From assembly GCA_963682025.1 (NCBI GenBank), contig OY821517.1, positions 295,931,344 to 295,995,343 on the forward strand: a stretch of 64,000 nucleotides of DNA, given 5' to 3'. Positions 54,165 to 64,000 of this stretch are shown piece after piece. Numbering within the stretch: the first letter of the stretch is position 1; every line of letters begins with the position of its first letter. The position numbers and the translations under genes are program-made. The notes under the pieces were generated by a model. The model was not told where the DNA came from, searched no databases, and saw only the letters and a program-made list of their open reading frames with translations. The stretch is from Cordilura impudica (taxonomy: Eukaryota; Arthropoda; Insecta; Diptera; Scathophagidae).

Positions 54165-54608
54165 TGGTCTAAATATTCTTGTGACCGATATATTTTCCAC
54201 AGTTTCCTCCCTATTTTAACGAAACGTATCTCATTTAAAAGGTATTTCTTTTAAGGTGTCCCCCAGATTTACACATTTTTTCAGTTTTACAATTTTTTGG
54301 AGGAAAATCCATTTAAAGTGTTACATAAAATTATAAAATGCTGTGTTTGTGTTTATTAAATTTGTTAATGTGTTTTCAAAAAAAAAAAAAAACTTAGTCT
54401 GCTCTCTTCATTCACAATAATAATCGTGTTGAATTGAAAAATAATTTTGTACATAAACCAATAACGTAAACGATATTTAAAAAGTGCTGAATTGTGAATT
54501 GGCTAAAATTGATTAGCATACCTTTAGGGTCTTATAAAACAAATTATTAAATAAAAAAATAAAATTTCTAAAATTTGCACTCGAATTTCGAGAGCTGGTA
54601 TCTGCTAG
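54165..54608 (+). mobile_element. Helitron family H2, degenerate copy
   Basis: 5' region attcttgtgaccgatat (5' TC end not clear), 3' hairpin gcactcgaatttcgagagc, ggtatctg, CTAG at 54605-54608, next base T. The block ttgtgaattggctaaaattg is shared with the other copies. Confidence 0.7.
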
Positions 54609-55705
54609 TATAAACAAATAGGAACAAACAGAATGCAGACAGTTAAATTTTAGTTCTGAATTTTTAATTTGTCAAAGTATTTGTTGGCAGCAGGCTTCCG
54701 CTGATGGAAGCCGATCTGACTAGCATTTTATATGCAGTATTTTTACACATATTTGTATAAGTCTAAAGTTCCTAAAGTTCTTATAAGAAGGAACTTTACT
54801 ATGAAATGATTTAGTAATTGCATATCAAAGCATTTCAAGATCTTAAACTTGTCTCATACATTGAGTTAAGTTGTATATTGGGTAAATCAGATTTCCGTAC
54901 GAGGAAACGATTCGAAAGGCAGACCTTTTGTAATCGAACGTTTACTCCGAAAAAAACAAGAGTACTCAGTAGAGTGGTCCTTGAAAAAATTAAAATGCCA
55001 TTTTGGGTATAGACAGGGTCGAGTTTGTTACCTTTCTATATAAAGCTAATAAATGTGAAGTTTGAGGGGCAATCGGATAAAGAAAATACGAGCCAGAAAT
55101 CGATTGAAAATTTCGAGTGTGTTTATATGGGGAAAATATGATTTTTTTGAGATCTTACGGAAATTTCATTCTAATTTTTCCGACAAGTTGTGAGAATCGG
55201 GATCAGTAATAAATTATATATTCAAAAAGCTATATAAATTCAAAATCAAATGAAAATTCGCCAACAACTAGCAAATGCCCCAAACCACTTTTGTGCCAAA
55301 AAAAACTAGGTCATGAAATTTGATAGAATTTTTTTCAACTTTGAGAAATTGACAAAAGCCATAATTTTTTTTTGTCTCTATGCATATAAGTAATCAGATA
55401 TGAATTATTGTTTTATTAGCACGTTGTTAACCTATTGCGCATTGAGACCGAAAATGTGAAATTTTTTTGATAAAATTTGGAAAACTCCTTTTTCAAGCTT
55501 AAAAAATTTTCTTAAACAAAATTTAAAAAAGTGGATCTGGCACTTTAAGGTTTTGTTAAGTACATGTTACACATTAACTGTGTGAATTTTTAAGTAAATC
55601 CCTATGCCAGAATTTTTATGACAAGGATTTTATTTTTGCGGATTTCTACTATCTGGAGTAAAAATTGTTTTTATTTTTCTGAAAGGTGAAAAAATAGTGG
55701 CGTAG

Positions 55706-56143
55706 TAATAATTATATCGCAAAAATTATATCGCACCTTAAATACAAAAGTGACACAACTCATAATTTTTCAAAATTGACATTTTTCCATAAATTAATTC
55801 ACAGTGCACATTTCTAACTACTGCAAAAATGTATTTCTCATAACTATCTTCTTTAACAGGAAAAATGCCGTTATATCTGTGGCACAACTGAGATAATATC
55901 ACTAGTCAAATGAAAAAATTTCAGTCAGAGAGTCATAACTCAAAATTATATTTTATTTCCACAAACACAATATATATTAAAAAAAATATATATAGCAAAA
56001 CTTTCCTCAAAATGGACATTTTTCATAATAAAACTAAATTTTTTTAAATTATACATAATAATAATGCAGTTTTTTGCCTCTCCTGAATATTTGAAAATTT
56101 TGAGTTGTGTCACTTTTGTATTTAAGGTGCGATATCGTTATTA
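55706..56143. mobile_element. inverted-repeat MITE-like element F
   Basis: Left taataattatatcgca and tatcgcaccttaaatacaaa-agtgacacaactca; right complement tgagttgtgtcacttttgta-tttaaggtgcgatatcgttatta. The left end repeats tatatcgca twice. Interior is AT-rich without a frame. Nested in copy D3 and directly followed by a family A copy. Confidence 0.65.
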
Positions 56144-56900
56144 TACCCTATACCACTATGTGGTTTGGGTATAATGACTTTGTGCTGCTGTTTGTAACAA
56201 CCAAAAATATTTGACCAGAATCACTATCTGATTCGATTTAACGATGTCCGTCCGTCCGTCCGTCCGTCCGTCTGTGTGTCCATGTAAAGCTTGTAATATG
56301 AATATGTTTTGATGAAATTTGGTATTTGATCTTCTATCGGCCGTGGGATGAACGCTATTGAAATTGGTGAGAATCGGTCCATGTTCACACCTAGCCCCCA
56401 TACAAATGACCCCTATGAAATCAACATAAATTGCCATAAGATCCAAATTATCATACAAATCTTAGTCAAATTGGGTTTGTATGTATATATTACATCCATT
56501 AATCAGTAGTCCAAAAATGATCCCTATTGGAAACTCTTAGTCAAAGGCCCCTTATAGAGCTGCTTCCCGATCTTCACTTAAATCTATCAAAAAACAAAAA
56601 TATTGCACTGATTCTTCTCAGATTTTGTTTTAATATATTTTTGCAAAATACAAGAGACCTTACCAAACATGATCAGGATCGGTCCATTTTTGGGCCTAGT
56701 CCCCATATAGATATAGCATCCGATATGAACTTTTTCATATCTGCAGCCGAAAAAAATAATAAAAATCCCACTCAAATTTGGTTTATGCTTATTTTCTATA
56801 TCCAGTTAGTTGGCCCTGAGAGATAGGGTCTCTAAACGCATGGTATAGGGTATCGTATAGTCGGTCTAGACCGACTATAATTTTCTTACTTGTTTTTTTT
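56142..56900 (-). repeat. family A repeat, near full length, reverse
   Basis: taccctataccactatgtgg, gtccgtccgtccgtccgtcc, cctagcccccatacaaatga, gctgcttcccgatcttcac, tccccatatagatatagcat, and the complete palindrome agtcggtctagaccgact before cttacttg. Confidence 0.88.
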
Positions 56901-58339
56901 TTCAAATATGTTGTATATTCCATATATTAATCTTATAAATGCTTATGTAATTTTTGATTTTGAAAATAATCTAGCATCCATCGGATTTCAGCAAAATATA
57001 TATGTATATTAATATATATATATCACTTGAAAGCTTACAGATAGTAGAATCATACGAAGAACAACATCTGTCCTGTATTTATTTATTTGAAAACATAAAG
57101 ATAGTTTTTAAAAATAATATAATTTTATAATAAAATTGGTCAAAAATTGTTTAAATTTATATTCGCGAGCAATAAGCAGACAATTGCACCAGAGATATTT
57201 CACAATTATGATTCCAGGAGCACTGATGGGTTAAATTAAAAAAATTATCCAAATTATATCACTACATTCTAAAAAGTGGTTTAATCGAGTTTGATAGGAA
57301 AACTCGTTTTCGGTAATTTTTATTTAAAAATATCTTAAAAGCCAAAGCTGGCCTTGGCAAATAATGGGTTAACGTTCTCGGATTTATCCCAAATTTTAGG
57401 AACGGAAGTTCTACATTTTTGGTTATTAATATTTTAGGCATCGCATCTAAAAATTCCACAGCACTTACAAAATATTTGAATTTATTGAATAAATTGTCTT
57501 TTATTAGTTTGGGGTCATATGTGACCCCAATTCCAAAAGGGTTAATGAGGTCTTATTATCTTTTTTTGAAACCCTAGGCTACTAGGATGAAATATAACGT
57601 TCAAAAGAAGAAACATGATACATTTTTGATACAAAGTTTTTAGAAAGAGTACATTTACAGAATATTTCACAAAAATCCCATTTTTCTCGCAATCCGCAAA
57701 AATAAATTCCTTGTCAAAAAAATTCTGGCATAGGGATTTACTTAAAAATTCACGCAGTTAATCTGTAATATGTGCTTAACAAAACCTTAAAGTACCAGAC
57801 CCATTTTTTTAAATTTTGTTTAAGAAAATTTTTTTAAACTTGAAAAAGGAGTTTTCCAAATTTTATCAAAAAAATTTCCCATTTTCGGTCTCAATACGCA
57901 ATAGGTTAACAACGTGGTAATAAAATAATACTTCATATCTGATTCCTTATAAGTATAGATCCAAAAAGAAATTATAGCTTTAATCAATTTCGCAAAGTTG
58001 AGAAAATTCTATAAAATTTCATGACCTAGTTTTTTTTTTGGCACAAAAGTGGTCTGGGGCATTTGCTATTTCTTGGCGAATTTTTATTCAATTTTGGATT
58101 TTTATAGCTCTTTGATTATATAATTTAATACTGATCCCGATTCTTGAAACAGCTTGGTGGAAAAAAAGTCATATTTTCCCCATATAAACACCCTTGAAAT
58201 TTTCAATCGATTTCCGGCGCGACTTTTCTTTATCGTATTGTCCCCAAATTTCACATTTATTAGTTTTATATGGAAAGGTAAGAAACTGGACCCCGCCTAT
58301 ACCCAAAATCGCATTTTAATTTTTTCAAGGACCACTCTA

Positions 58340-59570
58340 ACACTCAGCTCTAAAACAAGAACACCAGGGCTTTTAATAAAGAGTTTTTAATTCCTTATGA
58401 TGACTTTTATATAAGTTTATGCTCTTACAAATCTGCCTATTTTGAAGCTTCATTTTTATTTTGGTCAAATTTGAGTAATTTGATGATAGTGAAGTGTGAT
58501 GAAGTGAAGTGTGCTAGACTACTAAATTATTGGTTTTCATATTTAAACTAGTTTACAGCGCTACAAAAGATTTAAATTGTGTTTCGGTTTGTTCACATCT
58601 GGTCTAGACATACATAGAAGAGGCGTAGTATAATTTTATTTTTGTAATCTCTGCTTTGTTGCATGCAACAAAAAAAAAGTATTGAAAAGTCATATTTACA
58701 ATATTTTACTTGTTGATTTTTGGTCGTTTAAACAAAGTAGTACGTACGTACATGTCATTTCAAGTTCTGAATCCTTTCTCTCCAATTGATAAGTAAACAA
58801 TTTTAATTGTAAATATTTGAGTGGGAATAGCAACTATAAATGCAGTAAATTTCAACAATAATAATTTAAGTGAGTTAGTGCTGAGGTTTGTAATCATTAT
58901 AATAGCTACACTCACAGCTGACTCACTGATATGATGATTTGCTGATTTTGTAAAGCTTTAAGTATACATATGATTACTTATCAGAAACTAAGTGTCATAT
59001 AGCAAAATCGTGAAATTTTGTCCTCTCTTTAAAAACTATATTTAGTATTGCCGTTTTGAAAAACATAAAATTGTGACGCGGAATATAAAATCGCTAATAT
59101 TTTGAGAATTTAGTGTCCTAGAACCAAATGGTCTACATTGTATAGCTTATCCGTACAATTTCATTTAATTTGGGCAATAACGATATTTAGGCTTGCCAGA
59201 TAGAAAATGTAAAAATTTCGTAAAAACTAATGACTGTACATAAATACAAATATTTTTACAGTTGCCAGATTGAAAAACATAAAATTTCAGCGGGAAACAT
59301 AAAAACGTTTACATCTCGAATACTAATAGTCGTAGAGCAAAGTGATAAAATTTTGCCCACTCACTGAATTGTGTACTAACTATTTTCAGGATTACCAGAT
59401 CGAAAAACGACCGTTATGTAGTGTTATGGTTAGACCACCCGAATTGTGGGCTAACTATTTTGCCAAATATACAGTTTGGTGCAGAAGTGAGTGATGTTTG
59501 AAATAAAAAGATCAACTACATTTTTTCATGGTATTTATTAAACAATTTAAAAAGTATTTACATAAATAAC
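58340..59570. other. intergenic, with weak ~150-bp degenerate repeats
   Basis: Between about 59020 and 59500 a block recurs: gattgaaaaacataaaattt, cgggaaacataaaaacg, and ctagaaccaaatgg/cgtagagcaaagtg, ending ggcttgccagat/ggattaccagat. No frame, no known element ends. Confidence 0.5.
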
Positions 59571-60362
59571 AAGTAAGAAAATTATAGTCATTCTAGACTG
59601 ACTATACGATACCCTATACCATGCGTTTATAAACCCTATCTCTTAGTTTCAATTAATTGGATATAGAAAATAAGCATAAACCACATTTGAGTAGCAATTT
59701 TATTAATTTTTTGGCTGCAGATATGAAAAAGTTCATATCGGATGCTATATCTATATGGGGACTAGGTCCAAAAATGGACACATCCTGACCATGGTTGGTA
59801 AAGTCTCTTGTATTTTGCAAAAATATATACAAACAAAATTTGAGATGAATCAGTGCAATATTTTTGTTTTTTTAATAGATTTAAGTGAAGATTGGGAAGC
59901 AGCTTTATATGGGACCTATGACTAAGAGTTGTCTCATAGGGATCGTTTTTGGACTACTCATTAATGGATGTAATAAACATATGCAAACCCAATTTGACTA
60001 AGATCTATACGACAATTTGGATCTTATGGCAATTTATGCCGATTTCATAGGGGTCATTTGTATGGGGGCTAGGTCTGAACATGGACCGATTCTCATCAAT
60101 AGCGTTCATCCCATGGCCGACAAAAGCTCATGTACTAAATTTCGTCAAAATATATTCATATTTGCGACCTGCAGTTTGATTACAAGGTTTACATGGACAC
60201 ACAGACGGACGGACGGACGGACATCGTTAAATCGACTCAGAAAGTGATTCTGATTCGATCGGTATAATAAAAGATGGGTCTAGGTCAAATATTTTTGGTA
60301 GTTACAAACAGCAGCACAAAGTCATTATACCCAATCCACATAGTGGTATAGGGTATAAAAAT
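59571..60362 (+). repeat. family A repeat, near full length
   Basis: Best forward copy with 20454: tagtcattctagactgact, ataccctataccatgcg, ggctgcagatatgaaaaagt, gggaagcagctttatatggg, gacggacggacggacatc, gcacaaagtcattataccca, tagtggtatagggtataaa. Confidence 0.88.
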
Positions 60363-60429
60363 ATCAATCCTTAAAAAATAAAAACAATAAAAAAAATTAA
60401 TTCATAACTTAAGTCTCTAACAAATTAAC

Positions 60430-61130
60430 AATAACCTAATTCAGGGCATTGCCTCACTTTCGCACCAAGGTCCCGTTGATCCAAATTTAATAGCTTATCC
60501 AACATCTCTTTGTTTTTTCAACTGAGCCATTCAGTTTGGAATGTATTTGTACAGATTTGATACATAATTTTTTTCCATTCTGCCTGTACCCCTGCCCACA
60601 GCTCACCTCTTCGTACTCTTCCAGCCGACGTTTTAGTAAGCCCACAAATTTTCTATCGAGTTGAGATCAGGGCTCTGCGCTGGCCACTCCATGGCCCCAA
60701 CGACCTGTTAACTAAGCAATTCCTTGACGATTTTCGTTGAATCTTTGGGGTCGTTGTCATGATGGAGGATGACATATTCAGGTTCTCTGAAATTTGAGCG
60801 ATAGCTAAAGGCAAATTCTCTTGCAAAATGCGAATATAGTTTTCCTTTTTGATTATGCCATCTATCCGTATAAGTGGGCCCACACCATCTGGTGTTATAC
60901 ATCACCAAACCTCCGTGATTTATTATTTGAGTTACATGGACTGGGTTTGGTGTGGTCAAAAGTTAGTGCCAAGCTTTTCCATCTGATTGGTATCGATTGA
61001 TTTTGGTCTCCTGGGCTGGGTTTGGTTTCATCTGACTAAAATAAACCGATACCAGATTTGAATAACTTCTTTTTGTGCTGCAATTAGAACTTAATGGATC
61101 TTAATTTAAAGAGATGTAACTAGAATTGGT
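60430..61130 (-). pseudogene. Tc1-like transposase relic
   Basis: Minus strand, in order: TKINRYQSDGKAWH then a stop, LLTTPNPVHVTQIINHGG (60990-60900), then MYNTRWCGP and, in the next frame, GPLIRIDGIIKKENYIRILQ, ENLPLAIAQ; then EYVILHHDNDPKDSTKIVKE (the DNDPKH box, catalytic Asp present) and EWPAQSPDLNSIENLWAY (DPxxxxxEN box) at 60700-60635; the C-terminus follows in pieces to about 60450 (VQAEWKKI). At least three frame changes and one stop: dead copy. Best preserved of the three Tc1 relics in the window. Confidence 0.85.
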
Positions 61131-61134
61131 CGAT

Positions 61135-61769
61135 ACATTTCTTGATCACAAACTTAGCATTGTACCACACGTTACCATGACTGTCAACAAGGCCAGAGGA
61201 GTTCCCGCTGTCATCAAACGTTGGGCAAACGAATTTCTCGATCCCTATACTACTAAACAGCTATTTGCGACTCTAGTAAACCGATCCTTGAATATGGCTT
61301 CATAATTTGGGATCCCTATTATAAAATTCATCGACAACATATTGAATCCGTTCAGAAGCAACTTCTACTTTTTTGTTTGCGTGGTTTGCCCTGGAATCCT
61401 GCTCTCCGTTTGCCACCGTACACGGACAGGCTTGCGTTAGTAAAATTGCCCACATTAAAAAGTTTCGCTTGTGATCAGTCTAGTTCAAGGAGAAATCTGC
61501 TATGAATTTCTTTTAAATAAAATTTGTTTTAATATTCTTCAACGTTTTGTAAGGCATTTCGCAGCACTAAACGGTAAATTTTTTCGATCAAACTATGCTC
61601 TTGAGGATCCAGAACTTATATAGATACATTGATTTTTCACTGCCATGAAATGTAATAAAACAAAATTTATTAATGTACTTAAACTCATAATTATCGCTTT
61701 AAGTTTAGTTTGTTATTTAATTTTTTATAAGAGTCTGTAAGGATTCATCCATTGACTAATTTAAATAAA
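61135..61769 (+). pseudogene. Jockey/I-group non-LTR retrotransposon, 3' fragment
   Basis: Plus-strand text DTFLDHKLSIVPHVTMTVNK, ARGVPAVIKRWANEFLDPYT, TKQLFATLVNRSLN, IWDPYYKIHRQHIESVQKQ, LLLFCLRGLPWNPALRLPPY and TDRLALVKLPTLKSF, the region after the reverse transcriptase in many insect LINEs. Stops appear after 61490. The AT-rich tail (taatttaaataaac) is cut by a Helitron at 61770 and seems to go on as taaataaaagtaaataata with an A-run at 62139-62167. Confidence 0.8.
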
Positions 61770-62138
61770 CAAGTATAGCCCAGCACTCGCAAATGAGAGT
61801 GAAAATTCTAGAAAATATTATTTTTTCATTCAATTTAAAAATTTATGAATATTTAAATAAGCCTAAAGGTATGCTAATCAATTTAAGCAATTCACAATTG
61901 AACACAGTGCGTGTCATATATAATTTAAATCATTCTCATGAACAGGGTTTAACGAATTATTAGAAATATTTTATTTTATTTCATTTAATATATTTTTAAG
62001 ACAGATTAGACATAAATTTTATCATTCTCAGCTTCTCCTCCATATGAACTTTAACTAAGCCAAATTTCACACTCCTTCGTGCCTGCATATTGCTTAAAAA
62101 GGGAACTAAAAATTTACCTTCACGTATTAGTATATTGA
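61770..62138 (-). mobile_element. non-autonomous Helitron (family H3), 369 bp
   Basis: Minus strand: TCAATATACTAATACGTGAA at 62138; 3' end cactctcatttgcgagtg, ctgggctata, then CTTG at 61770 (a change from CTAG). Flanked by A on the 5' side. Blocks caattcacaattgaacacag and cttctcctccatatgaact match 46268. The hairpin loop has drifted. Confidence 0.75.
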
Positions 62139-62164
62139 TAAATAAAAGTAAATAATAAAAAAAA

Positions 62165-62400
62165 AATAGCAATAGACAGAATATCGGGAGGCTGCTTTAT
62201 ATTGGGTCAGTGACTAAGATTAGTCCTAGACTCTTAATTTTTTTAATTATGACTTATATATATTTTATATACACACACAATCTGAATTTGATAGCGATAT
62301 ATACATCACAGGGCAATATTGAGACTAAGTCTGAACATGAATTTATTTTCATCAATTTTAGTAGCTGATAACAGTCTGTTCAAATAAATAAAATATATAT
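62165..62400 (+). repeat. family A repeat, diverged middle fragment
   Basis: atatcgggaggctgctttat, tgggtcagtgactaagatta, and gagactaagtctgaacatga keep the family A order, but both ends are missing. Confidence 0.6.
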
Positions 62401-62504
62401 TTGGCACTTGTATTCTGCACAATTTATTTTGAATTTCGCTATTAAGTAATAAGGAAAAATTGAATAAGTTGAATTTTGATATTATGGCTAATAACTTTGG
62501 AATG

Positions 62505-63805
62505 TTTATATTATTTATTTATTTATTTTTTTTATTAATTACATAATACAATTATTGTAACTAAAATGAGAAAAGAGTACTAGCAACTGAGGCTTTCGAC
62601 TCTGAATTAAAATAATATTTACAATTTCTTTAGAAAATTACATTCTATTATGAATTTATAAATTAATTGAATGTTATGGCTAGAAATGTGTTTCAAACAA
62701 TTTGAAGGTAAATTAGATCCGAAGATGTTGGTTCTGGAGTATTGATAATCTGGACACTCATCTAGAATATGTGTAGTGTTGAGATGGGTATTACATGTTG
62801 CACACCTTGGAGATGTTGTTTTTTTTTTAGGAGGTATTTGTGTGTTAACTTGCAGTGTCCTATTCTGAGGCGCACAATTAAATTTGTTTCTAATCTGGAA
62901 CAGGTTTTTGGATAAACAGGCTTATTTCCAAGAGAATTAAACCGTATTCTGACCATTTTTGAATTTTAGATTTTTCATAGTAGGCGTAAATCTGGTTGAG
63001 TATATCATGATGTTCCCATGTTTGAATTTTTAACAGTGGTCTTCGCTTTGCTTCTTCAGCTGCCCAGTCTGCAAATTCATTACCAGGGATACCGAAGTGC
63101 GAGGGAACCCACATAATTTTTATTTTATTTGAGTGTTTTATGCAGGTGTTTCTTATTTGGGAAATCAGCGAAGAATCATGTTGAGTATTTTGGATTGCTA
63201 GAACAGATGAAAGGCTGTCCGTGCATATTATATGCTTTGTTGATTTGTGCTGCGAATTCAACAGCAAGAGATATTGATAATGCCTCGGCCGTGAAGTTCG
63301 AACAGTAGTTGTCAATAAAGCCGGTGTTGATAATTTTCCCATCATTCTGAACAGTTGCAAAAGTGGTTAAATTATGAGATTTGGATCCATCTGTAAATAC
63401 AAATTCCCAGCCTTGACCAATATAGTGATCGGAAACTTGGTTGAAGATTTGTCTGTATACTTTTGGTGGTGTTGTAGATTTTGGATTATTATTCATTGTG
63501 GAAATATATAATGATTCCTCAAGTAGCCATGTTGGTTCCGATGGGTATTTTGTTAGAATTGGTGGAAGATGTAAGCCGATACTTTGGCAAAAATCAAAGC
63601 ATCTATCCATTGTAGATTTAATTTTAGGTGTTCTTTTGCGATTCACCGCTTTTGTGATATCTTGGAATAAGATTTTATTACGACATACAAAAAGTTTAGG
63701 AATTAATTTGTACGTTTGGAAACAGATTCGATCTTCAACAGAAGGCATTCCAGCTTCGGCCAATATATTTTTGTTTAAATGGTGCGTGGTAAAGAAGAAG
63801 AAAGC
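62505..63805 (-). mobile_element. I-clade-like non-LTR retrotransposon, 5'-truncated, with RNase H
   Basis: Minus strand from about 63800: NKNILAEAGMPSVEDRI, then TPPKVYRQIFNQV, and an RNase H domain in two frames: WEFVFTDGSKSHNLTTFATV (first Asp), NFTAEALSISLAVEFA (Glu), then after a shift near 63200 CTDSLSSVLAI (Asp) and KIMWVPSHFGIPGNEFAD (final Asp). The tail reads RLRIGHCKLTHKYLL, and after another shift RCATCNTHLNTTHILDECPD, a CCHC-type motif at the C-terminus of many I-like LINEs. The 3' end is a taaa repeat (seen as tttatttatttatttatttt at about 62511-62531). Frame changes show it is dead. RNase H within the ORF is typical for the I clade and some relatives. Confidence 0.85.
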
Positions 63806-64000
63806 ATATATTTCAAAAATTCATAACTGCACTGTATTCTTAATCGGACCGGTTTCTGGCATTTCAGCCTTCATCAGCGATTTATTGAACATTGTGATAA
63901 TTGTTATGTTTTAATTGTTTCTATATGAAAATTTTTTCTACTTAGGGCGGCCGTGAGGTTTTTGAACCATGAACCTTCACATACACTCGTACTTGCACTT
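63806..64000 (-). other. possible Penelope-type terminal fragment
   Basis: Not coding as far as visible. It carries a hammerhead-like core (next entry) with text after it (cggtccgattaag, cagtgcagttatgaattttt) that resembles terminal regions of Penelope-like elements as I remember them. Truncated by the window end. Confidence 0.3.
63841..63880 (-). ncRNA. candidate hammerhead ribozyme core
   Basis: Minus strand: ctgatga (63871-63877), stem-loop ggc-tgaaat-gcc, then gaaa (63853-63856) and ccggtccgatt. These are the conserved boxes CUGAUGA and GAAA around stem II. Stem III would be very short (cgg/ccg) and stem I is not obvious, as in the minimal dimer-type hammerheads of Penelope elements. Fold not computed. 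Confidence 0.4.

Larger units (their letters stand above)
54970..58339. mobile_element. hAT-like inverted-repeat element, copy D3, with nested insertions
   Basis: Ends: tagagtggtccttgaaaaaa at 54970 and complement tttttcaaggaccactcta at 58339. Outside: gtactcag (54962-54969) and acactcag (58340-58347), an 8-bp duplication with 6 identical bases and the T2/A7 pattern of hAT insertions. Arms are long: cgaatttttat...ttctcaaagttgaaa-type blocks at 55250-55600 reappear as complements at 57760-58090. The unit is split at about 55690 by elements F and family A; D sequence resumes near 57080 (attggtcaaaaattgttt, caggagcactgatgggttaa). No transposase. Confidence 0.8.

Noticed and set aside
63441..63914. 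157-codon plus-strand frame
   Set aside because: Antisense to the I-clade-like retrotransposon; no domain of its own.

Overview
The window reads as a transposon-rich intergenic or heterochromatin-like stretch of an AT-rich insect genome, most likely a higher fly (Diptera). Reasons: very high A/T content, very few long open frames, insect-type transposable elements (piggyBac-like, Tc1/mariner relics, Penelope-like, Jockey-, RTE- and I-like non-LTR elements, Helitrons with CTAG ends) and TE-derived noncoding repeats with the gtccgtccgtc tracts common in flies. The species cannot be fixed from the sequence alone. I found no convincing host protein-coding gene, rRNA or tRNA; the only two long open frames are mobile-element proteins (RTE-like endonuclease/reverse transcriptase at 15.8-18.5 kb and piggyBac-like transposase at 50.4-51.7 kb).

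Layout. 0-10 kb: decayed TE protein fragment, a Helitron fragment, a 1.4-kb T-rich array, a mariner relic, a Tc1 relic and a 2-kb array of degenerate aaaagtaccttttctt units. 10-19 kb: a hAT-like inverted-repeat element holding a Jockey-like insertion with target duplication, then a second part of the tandem array split by two non-LTR retrotransposons, one of which is itself cut by a Helitron. 19-26 kb: a Helitron, an AGTT-flanked inverted-repeat element, a dispersed repeat called family A here, and a 1.3-kb aaaatcgcc array with a ~567-bp higher-order period, followed by unique sequence that could hold an untranslated host exon. 26-31 kb: a DNA transposon with a zeste/Myb-like gene split by a 3.06-kb Helitron that carries an unusually GC-rich internal array. 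31-39 kb: a long-inverted-repeat transposon (X) inserted in a family A copy and itself carrying a second long-inverted-repeat transposon (Y). 39-47 kb: family A cluster, hAT-like copy, Tc1 relic with Helitron inside, Helitron nested in Helitron. 49-53 kb: Penelope-like element split by a piggyBac-like element at TTAA. 53-64 kb: more family A, a third hAT-like copy with nested insertions, Tc1 relic, and Jockey- and I-clade retrotransposon tails.

The elements do not act together as a pathway. The coherent story is a relative insertion history: several insertions can be removed on paper at a precise target site and the interrupted frame or inverted repeat is restored, which gives a clear older/younger order.
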